Below are positions 8,112 through 16,124 of a DNA stretch of 64,000 nt, piece after piece. Both the position numbers and the translations under genes were made by a program. The notes under the pieces were generated by a model that saw only the letters and a list, made by a program, of their open reading frames with translations, searched no databases and was not told the DNA's origin. Origin of the DNA: Rhodococcus pseudokoreensis (GTDB lineage Bacteria; Actinomycetota; Actinomycetes; Mycobacteriales; Mycobacteriaceae). The stretch spans positions 1,426,001 to 1,490,000 of the forward strand of contig NZ_CP070619.1 in the NCBI RefSeq assembly GCF_017068395.1. The letters are read 5' to 3'. The first letter of the stretch is position 1. Each line of letters opens with the position of its first letter.

Positions 8112-8982
8112 GTCCCAGCCGGGCCGAGCACGCGGCCATCTCGTCGACGACCTGGTCCAGCGACTGCGCGTGCCGGGATGCCGACAGGACGAGCCTGCCC
8201 GCGCCCAGGTCCCGGGACCGGTCGAGTTTCGCCTCGTCCAGCCGGGGCAGCGTGGCACCCAGCACCAGTTCGACGTCGGCGGGGTCGCGGCCCGCGTCTG
8301 CCGCGGCGGCCCGCATCCGGGCAACCGCCCGATCCAGGTCGTCGCCGGCGAGGCCGAGGGGCTGGAACCCGTCGCCGAGCCTCCCGGCGCGGCGTGCGGC
8401 GGCCGGGCTGTGACCGCCGATGAACAGCGGCACGCCCGAATCCCGGTGCGGCTTGGGCCAACTCTGCGCGCCGCGGAAGGAGAAGAAGTCGCCGTCGAAG
8501 TCGACTGCGACGGTGCCCGACCACAGGGCCCGCATCACCGCAATCGCCTCGTCGGCCACCGCGCCGCGTCGGTCGAAATCGCCGCCGCACGCCTCGATCT
8601 CCTCCCGCATCCAGCCGAGACCGAGGCACACGCGCAGGCGTCCCGCCGACAGCCGGTCCAGGGTGGCGAGGCGTTTCGCCAGCACCACCGGGTGATGGTT
8701 GGGCAGCACCAGCACTCCGGTCGCCAGACCCAGCGTCGTCGTGGCGCCCGCGACGAACGACAGCAGTTCCAGCGGGTCCGGGAGGCTGCAGTCGTCGGGC
8801 AGGTGCGACTTCCCGGTCGGCGAATACGGGTATTCGCTCTCCGTGTCCGCGATGACGACCGAGTGCTCGACGGCGGAAATCTCGTCGAATCCGAGTGATT
8901 CCGCGGCCCTGGCGAATTCGAGTATCCACTCGGGCTCACCGGCCCGCCCCAGCTCGACGGGAATCACCACACCCAGTTTCAT
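8095..8982 (-). CDS. LLM-class F420/flavin-dependent oxidoreductase
   Basis: Luciferase-like (TIM-barrel) oxidoreductase of 295 residues. It has the F420-type LLM N-terminus (MKLGVVIPVELG), the FDEISAVEHSVV strand, LGLATGVLVLPNHHPVVLAKRLATLDRLSAGRL and the VPLFIGGHSPAAARRAGRLGDGF phosphate-binding region. ATG at 8982 was chosen because homology begins there. It is third in a leftward operon with the old-yellow-enzyme reductase and the acyl-CoA ligase (gap 13 bases). A hydride-transfer step on a steroid ring or CoA ester is likely; the substrate is unknown. A paralogue is at 41631. Confidence 0.82.
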   Translation of the reverse strand: MKLGVVIPVELGRAGEPEWILEFARAAESLGFDEISAVEHSVVIADTESEYPYSPTGKSHLPDDCSLPDPLELLSFVAGATTTLGLATGVLVLPNHHPVVLAKRLATLDRLSAGRLRVCLGLGWMREEIEACGGDFDRRGAVADEAIAVMRALWSGTVAVDFDGDFFSFRGAQSWPKPHRDSGVPLFIGGHSPAAARRAGRLGDGFQPLGLAGDDLDRAVARMRAAAADAGRDPADVELVLGATLPRLDEAKLDRSRDLGAGRLVLSASRHAQSLDQVVDEMAACSARLGLTPAR

Positions 8983-8995
8983 GTCACCCTCACCG

Positions 8996-10663
8996 TCACA
9001 CGTGCAGGAATCGTTGCCGGCCGTGCGTGTGGAACTCCTGCTCCAGCGCGGCCTTCTCACTGTCGGTCATCTCGCGGTACTCGGGAACACCGCGTCCCAC
9101 CCACCGGAAGATCGGATCGTCGCACCGCCAGCACTGCTCCTGCAGGGTTCGCTTGAGCACCTTGTTCGATCCCGTCACCGGCAGGTCCGTCGACACCCGG
9201 ACGAACCGCGGGGCCGCCTTCGTGCCCAGGTCGTCCTGGCCGGCGAGGAACGCGGCGAACTCCGCCGGATCGAAATCGGCCGGATCCGACACCTCCACCG
9301 CCGCCATCACCTGATCACCCGACCTCGGGTCGGGGACGGCGTACACGCCGGTGGCGATCACTTTCGGGTGGCGGCGCAGGATCCGCTCCACCATCAATGC
9401 CGAAGTGTTCTCGCCGTCCACCCGGATCCAGTCGCCCTTCCGGCCCGCGAAGTAGATGAAGCCGGCCTCGTCGACGTACCCGAGGTCGCCCGTCCAGTAC
9501 CAGCCGTGCCTGATCCGGTCGGCGATCGCGTCCTCGTTCTTGTAGTAGCCCTCGAACCGTGCCGCGCCGGCCTTGTCGATCATCTCGCCGATCGCCTCGT
9601 CGGGGTTGAGCACCCGGCCGTGCTCGTCGAGCCGTGCCCGGGCCTTCTCCGCGCGGGTGTCGGGGTCGACGATGACGATGTTCTCGTTCGCGGGCCTGCC
9701 GAGCGCGCCCTCGGGGGCGTCGGGGTCGAGCGTCACCGAACCGGCGCCCTCGCTCGAGCCGTATCCCTCGTACAGTTCGGCGCCGAACCGGCGGACGAAT
9801 TCGGTCTTGTCCTCCGGGGACGCCTCCGTCCCGAAACCGCGGACCAGCGTGTTGTCCCGGTCGTCGGGTAGTTCCGGGGTGGCCATCAGGTACGCCAGCG
9901 CCTTGCCGACGTAGGTGAAGAACGTGGCACCGAAGAACCGGACGTCGGGCAGAAATCCGGACGCGGAGAACTTCCGCGGCAGGCAGACGGTGGCGCCGAT
10001 GGCGAGCGCGGGTGCCCACAGCGCCATCAGCGCGTTGCCGTGGAACAGCGGCATGCAGCAGTAGTCGACGTCCTCGCGCACGTGCCCGTACTTGGCGATG
10101 TTCGCGTATGCCAGCCGGGCGAGGCGGCCCTGGCTGCACCGCACCGCCTTCGACGTGCCGGTGGTTCCGGACGTGAACAGCAGCAGGAACAGTGTCGACG
10201 GGTCGAGTGCGGGATCCTCGACCGGGCGCTCCACGGCGTGGGCCGCGACGAGGTCGGCGTAGGCCGGTTGGTCGACGAGCAGGAACCGGTCCTCGGACAG
10301 CCCGAGGTCGAGGCCCGCGAGCTGCGCCTTCCCCGCGGTGTCCGTCACGATCAGCTGGCAGTCGACGTACCGGATCTCGGCCTCGAGTTCCGCCCCGCGA
10401 CGGGTCGGGTTGATGCCGACGACGGTGGCGCCCGCGAGAGCCGCGCCGCCCAGCCAGAACAGGAACTCGGGGGTGTTCTCGAGCAGGACGCCCACGTGGA
10501 ACGGGCCGTCGCGGCGGAGCGAGGACGCGATCGCCCCGCGGGCGGCGCTCTCGTGCACGACCTCGTCCCAGGTCCAATCCTGTTCCCGGGTGCGGACTCC
10601 CAGTCTGCCGTCACCCAGGCGGTCGAGCAGCATCCGGGCGATCGTGGTGCGTTCCAACGCCAT
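8996..10663 (-). CDS. fatty-acid/steroid acyl-CoA ligase (FadD17/FadD19-like)
   Basis: AMP-forming acyl-CoA synthetase of 555 residues of the very-long-chain/FATP subfamily. The P-loop LLFTSGTTGTSKAV, the GYGSSEG motif and YWTGDLGYVDEAGFIYFAGRKGDWIRVDGEN are visible. Mycobacterial FadD17 and FadD19, which activate steroid side-chain carboxylates, are of this type. The Rhodococcus cholate cluster is known to contain two ligases, CasG (C24 cholate) and CasI (C22 side chain). This gene and the one at 12038 are the candidates, but I cannot decide which is which. ATG at 10663 was chosen; GTG at 10678 is an alternative. Confidence 0.85.
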   Translation of the reverse strand: MALERTTIARMLLDRLGDGRLGVRTREQDWTWDEVVHESAARGAIASSLRRDGPFHVGVLLENTPEFLFWLGGAALAGATVVGINPTRRGAELEAEIRYVDCQLIVTDTAGKAQLAGLDLGLSEDRFLLVDQPAYADLVAAHAVERPVEDPALDPSTLFLLLFTSGTTGTSKAVRCSQGRLARLAYANIAKYGHVREDVDYCCMPLFHGNALMALWAPALAIGATVCLPRKFSASGFLPDVRFFGATFFTYVGKALAYLMATPELPDDRDNTLVRGFGTEASPEDKTEFVRRFGAELYEGYGSSEGAGSVTLDPDAPEGALGRPANENIVIVDPDTRAEKARARLDEHGRVLNPDEAIGEMIDKAGAARFEGYYKNEDAIADRIRHGWYWTGDLGYVDEAGFIYFAGRKGDWIRVDGENTSALMVERILRRHPKVIATGVYAVPDPRSGDQVMAAVEVSDPADFDPAEFAAFLAGQDDLGTKAAPRFVRVSTDLPVTGSNKVLKRTLQEQCWRCDDPIFRWVGRGVPEYREMTDSEKAALEQEFHTHGRQRFLHV

Positions 10664-10689
10664 CTCTCCTGTCGACACGGCCTGCGCGT

Positions 10690-11883
10690 TCACTGCGCTC
10701 GGAGCACGCAGTGGGTGCCACCGTAGATCGCCGTCATGCACTTGTTGCAGTGAATGCACAATCCGGGGTTGTGGTTCTCCTCCGCGATGCGGTTGACGAG
10801 GTCGGGTTCCCGCAGCAGTGCCCGTGCGACCGCCACGAACTGGAAGCCCTCCTCCATCGCGAGGTCCATGGTCGCCTTGCCGGTGATGCCGCCGAGCAGC
10901 ACGAGCGGCATCTTCACGGCGGCCCTGATCTGCCGGGCGTCCTCGAGGAGGTAGACGTCGCGGTAGGGGTATTCCTTCAGGAAATGCTTGCCGACCAACC
11001 GGATTCCCAGTTTCGTCGGCTGCGGCATGGCGGCGGCGAATTCGCGGAGCGGCGCGTCGCCCTTGAACAGGTACATCGGATTCAGCAGCGAACTACCGGC
11101 GGTGAGCTCGAGCGCGTCGAGCGACCCGTCCTGTTCGAGCCACTGCGCCACCTGGATGGCCTCGTCCACCCAGAAGCCGCCGGGCACACCGTCGTCCATG
11201 TTCAGCTTCGCGAGGATCGCGATCCGGTCGCCCACCGCGTCGCGCACGGCCCGGGCGGTCTCGAGCGCGAACCGGGCGCGGTTCGCGAGGGACCCGCCGT
11301 ACTCGTCGGTGCGCTTGTTGACCTTCGGGCTGAGAAACGAGCTGATCAGGTAGTTGTGGCCGAAATGGATCTCGACGGCGTCGAAACCGGCGTCCACCGC
11401 ACGGCGGGCCGCGTGGGCATGCGCCTCGACGATCCGGGTGATGTCGGCCGCGGTGGCCGGCTTGGAGAAGTTCTGCGTGGTCATCCGGAACGCGCGGGAC
11501 GGGCCCAGCGCCGGGTAGCCGATGTACTTCGCGGCCGCGACCGGTCCCGCGTGGCCGATCTGCGCAGACACCGCCGCACCCTCGGCGTGGATGGCGTCGG
11601 TCAGCTTCCGCAGTCCCGGCATCGTCTCGTCGGTCCATTGGATCTGGCCGGGCGACGTCCGGCCGTCGGGGGCGACCGCGCAGTACGCGACCGTCGTCAT
11701 GCCCACGCCCCCGGCGGCGGGCTGCCGATGGAAGTCGATGAGCTCGTCGGTGACCAGACCCTTCGGGGTCAGCCCCTCGTACGTCGCCGCCTTGATCACG
11801 CGATTACGCAAAGTGATCGGCCCGAGCCGGGCCGGGGCGAGCGGATCGACCTTCACTGCGGGCGGGTCGAGATCTATCGTCAT
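10690..11883 (-). CDS. old yellow enzyme family NADH:flavin oxidoreductase with C-terminal Cys cluster
   Basis: FMN-binding TIM-barrel protein of 397 residues. It has RNRVIKAATYEG at the N-terminus, the substrate-binding HFGHNYLISSFLSPKVNKRTDEYGGSL region and VLLGGITGKATMDLAMEEGFQFVAVARALLREP. The C-terminus carries Cys376, Cys379, Cys382 and Cys392, resembling the 4Fe-4S motif of dienoyl-CoA reductases and the bile-acid reductases BaiCD and BaiH. It lacks the second flavin domain of those larger proteins. Reduction of an unsaturated bile-acid intermediate is inferred. ATG 11883 has GGAGGA at 7-base spacing. It is first in its leftward operon. Confidence 0.83.
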   Translation of the reverse strand: MTIDLDPPAVKVDPLAPARLGPITLRNRVIKAATYEGLTPKGLVTDELIDFHRQPAAGGVGMTTVAYCAVAPDGRTSPGQIQWTDETMPGLRKLTDAIHAEGAAVSAQIGHAGPVAAAKYIGYPALGPSRAFRMTTQNFSKPATAADITRIVEAHAHAARRAVDAGFDAVEIHFGHNYLISSFLSPKVNKRTDEYGGSLANRARFALETARAVRDAVGDRIAILAKLNMDDGVPGGFWVDEAIQVAQWLEQDGSLDALELTAGSSLLNPMYLFKGDAPLREFAAAMPQPTKLGIRLVGKHFLKEYPYRDVYLLEDARQIRAAVKMPLVLLGGITGKATMDLAMEEGFQFVAVARALLREPDLVNRIAEENHNPGLCIHCNKCMTAIYGGTHCVLRAQ

Positions 11884-11949
11884 ATGAGTTCCTCCAGCTG
11901 CGATTCGCTGTCGAACGTAACGGCGCCGGGATGTCACGGATCGTGGCAG

Positions 11950-11964
11950 TCTCGCTGAGTGGTA
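11950..11964. promoter_or_regulatory. 15-bp palindrome, proposed cluster operator (site B)
   Basis: TCTCGCTGAGTGGTA matches 13 of 15 positions of the proposed TCYCRSTSASCGRGA operator. It lies between the divergent reductase (start 11883) and acyl-CoA ligase (start 12038) genes. Confidence 0.45.
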
Positions 11965-12037
11965 ACCACGTCCGGGCGCCCGTCACGGCGTGCCATCTTG
12001 TGTCGGTACGAGTGCCCGAGGACGAAAGGTCGCCCCG

Positions 12038-13699
12038 ATGACTGCCCCTACAGATCCACAGTTGCTCCTGGATCAGGTGATGTCCCGCCTCACCGGACCC
12101 GGTGGCCGGTTCGAACTCGTCGAGGAACCGGTACTCGGCACCCGGATGCCGGTGATGAAGAACCGCGGGCGCTCGGTGGGCGAACTCCTCACCACCTCAC
12201 TGCGCTGGGGCGACCGCGACTACCTGGTGACCGCCGACCGCCGGATGTCCTACACCGAGCACGCCGCCGCCGTCGCCGCGCTGGCGACGGCGCTGCGCGA
12301 GGAGCACGGCGTCCGGAAGGGCGATCGGGTGGCGATCCTGGCGGCGAACACCCCCGAGTGGGTGGTCGCGTTCTGGGCCACGCAGGTGCTCGGCGCCATC
12401 AGCGTCGGATTGAACGGCTGGTGGGTTCCGCGGGAGGTCGAGTACGGGCTGACGCACAGCCGGCCCACCGTGGTGATCGCCGACGCGAAGCGGGCCGCGA
12501 CGCTCGCCGCGGTCGGCACCGCTGTTCCCGTCCTCACGATGGAGGACGATCTGCCCGGAATCTTCGCGCGCTACGCGGGCTCCCCCATGCCGCACACCGA
12601 CGTCGACGAGGACGACCCCGCCGCCATCCTGTACACCAGCGGCACGAGCGGCAGGCCCAAGGGAGCGCTGCACTCGCAGCGCAACATCCTGGCCGTCGTC
12701 GACTACCACCGCTTCAGCGACGCCGTCGTCGCCGAATTCAGCGGACGGCCCGTCGATCCGGCCGTGCCGAGCCCGCTCCGATACCTCCTGACGTCTCCCC
12801 TGTTCCACATCGCGAGCCTGCACAATCTGGTGATTCCGCGGCTGGCGACGGGCGGCGCCGTCGTCATGCACCAGGGTGGATTCGACGTCGACGCCGTGCT
12901 CCGCCTCGTCGAGCGGGAACGCGTCACCAACTGGGGTGCGGTGCCCACCATGGCGTCCCGCCTGGTGGAGCACGACAACCTCGACAGGTACGACCTGTCG
13001 TCGCTCACGTCGTTCTCGCTGGCCTCCGCGCCGTCGTCGGTCGCGTTCAAGGAGCGTCTGCGCGAGAAGGTGCCGTTCGCGCGCAACGCGCTCGTCGACA
13101 GCTACGGGCTGACCGAGTGCAGCACCGCGATCGCCGTCGCCACCGCCCCCGAACTCGAGCGGTTCCCGGGCACCCTGGGACGCCCGATCATCACCGTGAG
13201 CATGGAGATCCGCGACCCGTTCGGGGAGTGGCTGCCCGACGGCGTCGAGGGTGAGGTGTGTGTGCGCAGCCCGTTCGTGATGCTCGGCTACTGGGAGGAC
13301 GAGGCCGCCACCGCCGCCGCGATCGCCCCGGGCCGGTGGCTCCGGACCGGCGACTTCGGGCTCGTCGAGAACGGCCGGCTCCGGCTGACCGGACGTCGCT
13401 CGGATCTGATCCTGCGCGGCGGCGAGAACGTGTACCCCACCGAGATCGAGCAGTGCCTCGACGAGCACCCCGACGTGCTCGAGTGCGCGGTCATCGGCGC
13501 ACCCCACGAGGATCTGGGGCAGGAGGTGGCCGCCGTGGTGGTGTTGCGACCGGGTGCCGCGACCACCGAGGCGGAACTGCGGGACTACGCGGCTGATCGC
13601 CTGTCGTATTTCAAGGTCCCGACCCGCTGGCGGATCAGCACGGACCTGCTGCCCCGCAACGCGACCGGCAAGATGATCCGCCGCGACATCACCGTCTGA
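12038..13699 (+). CDS. steroid acyl-CoA ligase (second FadD)
   Basis: AMP-forming acyl-CoA synthetase of 553 residues. Motifs are [13 protein letters not shown] (ATP P-loop), [28 protein letters not shown] and the C-terminal [13 protein letters not shown] with its catalytic lysine. ATG 12038 follows AAAGG; the longer frame from 11990 adds no recognisable sequence. It is transcribed alone rightwards, divergent from the reductase operon, and ends at a strong hairpin. With the ligase at 8996 it makes the pair expected for CasG (cholate to cholyl-CoA) and CasI (C22 acid activation). Confidence 0.85.
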   Translation: MTAPTDPQLLLDQVMSRLTGPGGRFELVEEPVLGTRMPVMKNRGRSVGELLTTSLRWGDRDYLVTADRRMSYTEHAAAVAALATALREEHGVRKGDRVAILAANTPEWVVAFWATQVLGAISVGLNGWWVPREVEYGLTHSRPTVVIADAKRAATLAAVGTAVPVLTMEDDLPGIFARYAGSPMPHTDVDEDDPAAILYTSGTSGRPKGALHSQRNILAVVDYHRFSDAVVAEFSGRPVDPAVPSPLRYLLTSPLFHIASLHNLVIPRLATGGAVVMHQGGFDVDAVLRLVERERVTNWGAVPTMASRLVEHDNLDRYDLSSLTSFSLASAPSSVAFKERLREKVPFARNALVDSYGLTECSTAIAVATAPELERFPGTLGRPIITVSMEIRDPFGEWLPDGVEGEVCVRSPFVMLGYWEDEAATAAAIAPGRWLRTGDFGLVENGRLRLTGRRSDLILRGGENVYPTEIEQCLDEHPDVLECAVIGAPHEDLGQEVAAVVVLRPGAATTEAELRDYAADRLSYFKVPTRWRISTDLLPRNATGKMIRRDITV

Positions 13700-13702
13700 C
13701 AG

Positions 13703-13749
13703 CCGAATGCCGCGGGGGTGCAGTCGAACTGCACCCCCGCGGCATTCGG
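13703..13749. terminator. perfect 22-bp hairpin, bidirectional terminator
   Basis: Arms 13703-13724 and 13728-13749 are exact reverse complements around a 3-base loop. It starts 4 bases after the ligase stop and lies before the convergent SDR stop at 13772. The outer arm begins CCGAATGCCG, like the hairpin at 1817-1862. Confidence 0.8.
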
Positions 13750-13771
13750 GCCGGGGAAGACCGGGCGAACG

Positions 13772-14587
13772 TCAGCGAATGAGGTTGCCGAGATCGACGG
13801 GGATCTGCGCCCCGGTGATGTACTTCGCTTCGTCGGAACACACCCAGGCGACGACGGCGGCGACGTCCTCCGGCTGGGTGATGGTGTACGGCAGCGTGTT
13901 CTGGTAGATCGAGCCGAGAGTCGACGCGTACTTCGCGATCAGCGGGTGCAGGTCGCGCATCTTCATGCCGGTGTCGACCCCCGCCGGGTGCACGGTGTTG
14001 ACGCGGATGCGGTGCTCACCGAGTTCGTTCGCCATCGTCTTGGCCAGCCCGGTGATGCCGTGCTTGGTAGCGACGTAGTGCCCGGTGAACGGGGTGCCCT
14101 TCAACCCGGACACCGAACTGGTGAAGACGACGGCGCCGCCCTCGCCCTGTTCGATCAGGTACGGAATCGCCGCCTTCGCGGTGTGGAATGTTCCCGTGAG
14201 GTTGACGTCGACCGTCTCCTGCCACTGCTCGGCGGTGATCTCCCACGACAACGCCCCCGAGCAGATGCCCGCGTTCGCGATCACGACGTCGAGGCGGCCC
14301 AGGCGGTCGATGCCGTCGGCGAGGGCCCGCGAGAGGCCGTCGAAGTCGCGCACGTCGGCGGTGGCCGCGACGATCCGCCTGCCCGTCGACTCGACGAGCC
14401 GGACCGTCTCGGCCAGGTCGTCCCGGGTGGCGCCGGGATAGGGCGTGGACGCGAATTCGGTGCAGGCGTCGATCGCGATGACGTCGGCGCCCTCGGACGC
14501 GAACCGGACGGCCTCGGCGCGGCCCTGCCCGCGGGCGGCGCCGGTGACGAAGACGACCTTGTTCTCGAAACGCTGCGGTGACGTCAC
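13772..14587 (-). CDS. mycofactocin-type SDR oxidoreductase
   Basis: SDR of 271 residues. It shows the long N-terminal TGAARGQGRAEAVRFASEGADVIAIDAC and the extra loop of mycofactocin-coupled SDRs, an IANAGI segment, SSVSG and the YVATK catalytic pair. These enzymes usually keep NAD tightly bound and recycle it through mycofactocin; that is family knowledge. GTG 14587 is preceded by AGGAGCAGAAC. It is the last gene of the C24 side-chain operon. Oxidation of a ring hydroxyl or of the side-chain 3-hydroxyacyl intermediate is possible. The related gene at 46518 suggests two such enzymes with different positions of attack. Confidence 0.83.
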   Translation of the reverse strand: MTSPQRFENKVVFVTGAARGQGRAEAVRFASEGADVIAIDACTEFASTPYPGATRDDLAETVRLVESTGRRIVAATADVRDFDGLSRALADGIDRLGRLDVVIANAGICSGALSWEITAEQWQETVDVNLTGTFHTAKAAIPYLIEQGEGGAVVFTSSVSGLKGTPFTGHYVATKHGITGLAKTMANELGEHRIRVNTVHPAGVDTGMKMRDLHPLIAKYASTLGSIYQNTLPYTITQPEDVAAVVAWVCSDEAKYITGAQIPVDLGNLIR

Positions 14588-14603
14588 GTTCTGCTCCTGA
14601 GGG

Positions 14604-15254
14604 TCATCGTGGGCGGGGCACGCTCTTGTCGACGAACAGTCCCTCGACGGAGACGCACACCTGGCCGTCCGCGGTCCGGATGTCGCCGGCGGTGGTGATC
14701 TTGCGGCCGTCGACCGACATCAGCTTCCCGGTCAGGGTGAGCGGTTCGAACAGCGGCGTCGGGCGGTGGTAGCGGGTGCTCAACTGCGCTGTCATGCCCG
14801 CCTTTCCACCCCACGCGTTGGCGACGCCGAGGACGTGGTCGAGCAGGAGCGCGGACACTCCGCCGTGGACGTGCCCGGGCGGCCCCTGGTACGGGATGGT
14901 CAGGGTGACGGTGCCCCTCACCGATCCGTCCGGCAGGCCCTCGAGGACCAGGGGCGGCGCGAGCGCGTTCTCGGGTCCGGTGACGGGATCGTGCCGGGTG
15001 ACGCCCTCGCCGTTCCACATGTCGATCAGCCGCTCCGCGACGGCGGGCGCGTGTTCCTCGAGGTGTTCGGCGATGCTGTTCAACTCCTCCGCGACGCGCT
15101 CGAGGTTGGCGTTGCCGCGGTCGGTGCGCAGCAACGCGTCGACCACTCGGCGGGCGGCCCCGGTCGCCCTGTCGACGGCGGAACCGTCGGGTGGCGACGT
15201 CAGCACCGTTCCCGGCGGGCTGTTCTCGAACGTGGGGTGCGTTCCGACGCTCAT
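14604..15254 (-). CDS. PaaI-family hotdog thioesterase
   Basis: Hotdog-fold protein of 216 residues. The C-terminal 120 residues carry the PaaI signature GPPGHVHGGVSALLLDHVLG and a terminal VEGLFVD strand. The N-terminal 90 residues form a helical extension. It probably hydrolyses acyl-CoA intermediates and so may relieve CoA sequestration during bile-acid breakdown; this is inferred. The ATG at 15254 overlaps the MaoC stop in an ATGA arrangement, and the SDR gene follows 16 bases after its stop. Confidence 0.8.
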   Translation of the reverse strand: MSVGTHPTFENSPPGTVLTSPPDGSAVDRATGAARRVVDALLRTDRGNANLERVAEELNSIAEHLEEHAPAVAERLIDMWNGEGVTRHDPVTGPENALAPPLVLEGLPDGSVRGTVTLTIPYQGPPGHVHGGVSALLLDHVLGVANAWGGKAGMTAQLSTRYHRPTPLFEPLTLTGKLMSVDGRKITTAGDIRTADGQVCVSVEGLFVDKSVPRPR

Positions 15255-16123
15255 CCCGTCACCTCCATCGTCGCCTGGGTCAGCACCGGCTGCCCGGCCC
15301 GGTCGGGGCACGTCGCGCGGAGGGTGAGCCGGTCGCCCTCCTGCCAGACCGCGGTCTCGACGGTGTCGCCGGGGTACAGCGAACCCGCGAACCGCACCGC
15401 GTAGTGGCGCAGCCGGGTGGGATCGCCGTCCAGCATTCCGTCGACGACGGCCTTGCACACCACACCGTACGACGCGAGCCCGTGCAGGATCGGCCTTTCG
15501 AACCCGGCCGCGGCCGCGAACGCGGGGTCTGCGTGCAGCGGGTTGAGGTCGCCGCTGAGCCGGTACAGCAGCGCCTGCGCCGTCCCGGTGCGGGACACCA
15601 GCACCTTGTCGGGCTCCCGTTCGGGGACCGTGGCCACCGACTCGGGTCCCGGGGAGCCGCCGAACCCGCCCTCATCACGGGCCCAGATCTGCATCCCCGT
15701 GGTCCACAACGGGTTCCCGCCCGAGTCGGTGGCCGTCTGTTCGAGCACGATGACGGCGGCCTTGCCCTTGTCCCACACGTCGGCCACCCGCGAGGACACC
15801 CGGGCGCTACCCGCGGCGGGGATCGGCGCGTGCACGGTGAGCGACTGACCGCCGTGCAGGATCTTGCGCAGGTCGATGTCGATGCCAGGCAGGCTCAGCC
15901 CGGCCGCAGGCACGTCGCCCGCCGAGATGCCCTGCCCCGCGACGAGCGCGAACGTCGGCAGCACGCGCAGATTCTTCTCGTACACCCAGCGCAGTTCCGC
16001 CGGGTCGCGGGTGTTCTCGCCGGCGCCGAGGCCGAGGTGGTAGAGCATCACGTCACGCTCGGTCCACGACAGTTCGCGCACTGCCGGGTCCGCGGCCAGC
16101 GCCGCCTTCACGTCGATCGCCAT
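15251..16123 (-). CDS. MaoC-family steroid enoyl-CoA hydratase (Hsd4B-like)
   Basis: Double-hotdog protein of 290 residues, the length of Hsd4B. It has RVLPTFALVAGQG in the N-terminal half and the hydratase-2 motif LNPLHADPAFAAAAGFERPILHGL in the C-terminal half. It follows the fused acyl-CoA dehydrogenase by one base and precedes the thioesterase with a 4-base overlap. Position in the operon fits hydration of the C24 enoyl-CoA made by that dehydrogenase. A paralogue sits at 1882. Confidence 0.86.
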   Translation of the reverse strand: MAIDVKAALAADPAVRELSWTERDVMLYHLGLGAGENTRDPAELRWVYEKNLRVLPTFALVAGQGISAGDVPAAGLSLPGIDIDLRKILHGGQSLTVHAPIPAAGSARVSSRVADVWDKGKAAVIVLEQTATDSGGNPLWTTGMQIWARDEGGFGGSPGPESVATVPEREPDKVLVSRTGTAQALLYRLSGDLNPLHADPAFAAAAGFERPILHGLASYGVVCKAVVDGMLDGDPTRLRHYAVRFAGSLYPGDTVETAVWQEGDRLTLRATCPDRAGQPVLTQATMEVTG

Positions 16124-16124
16124 G

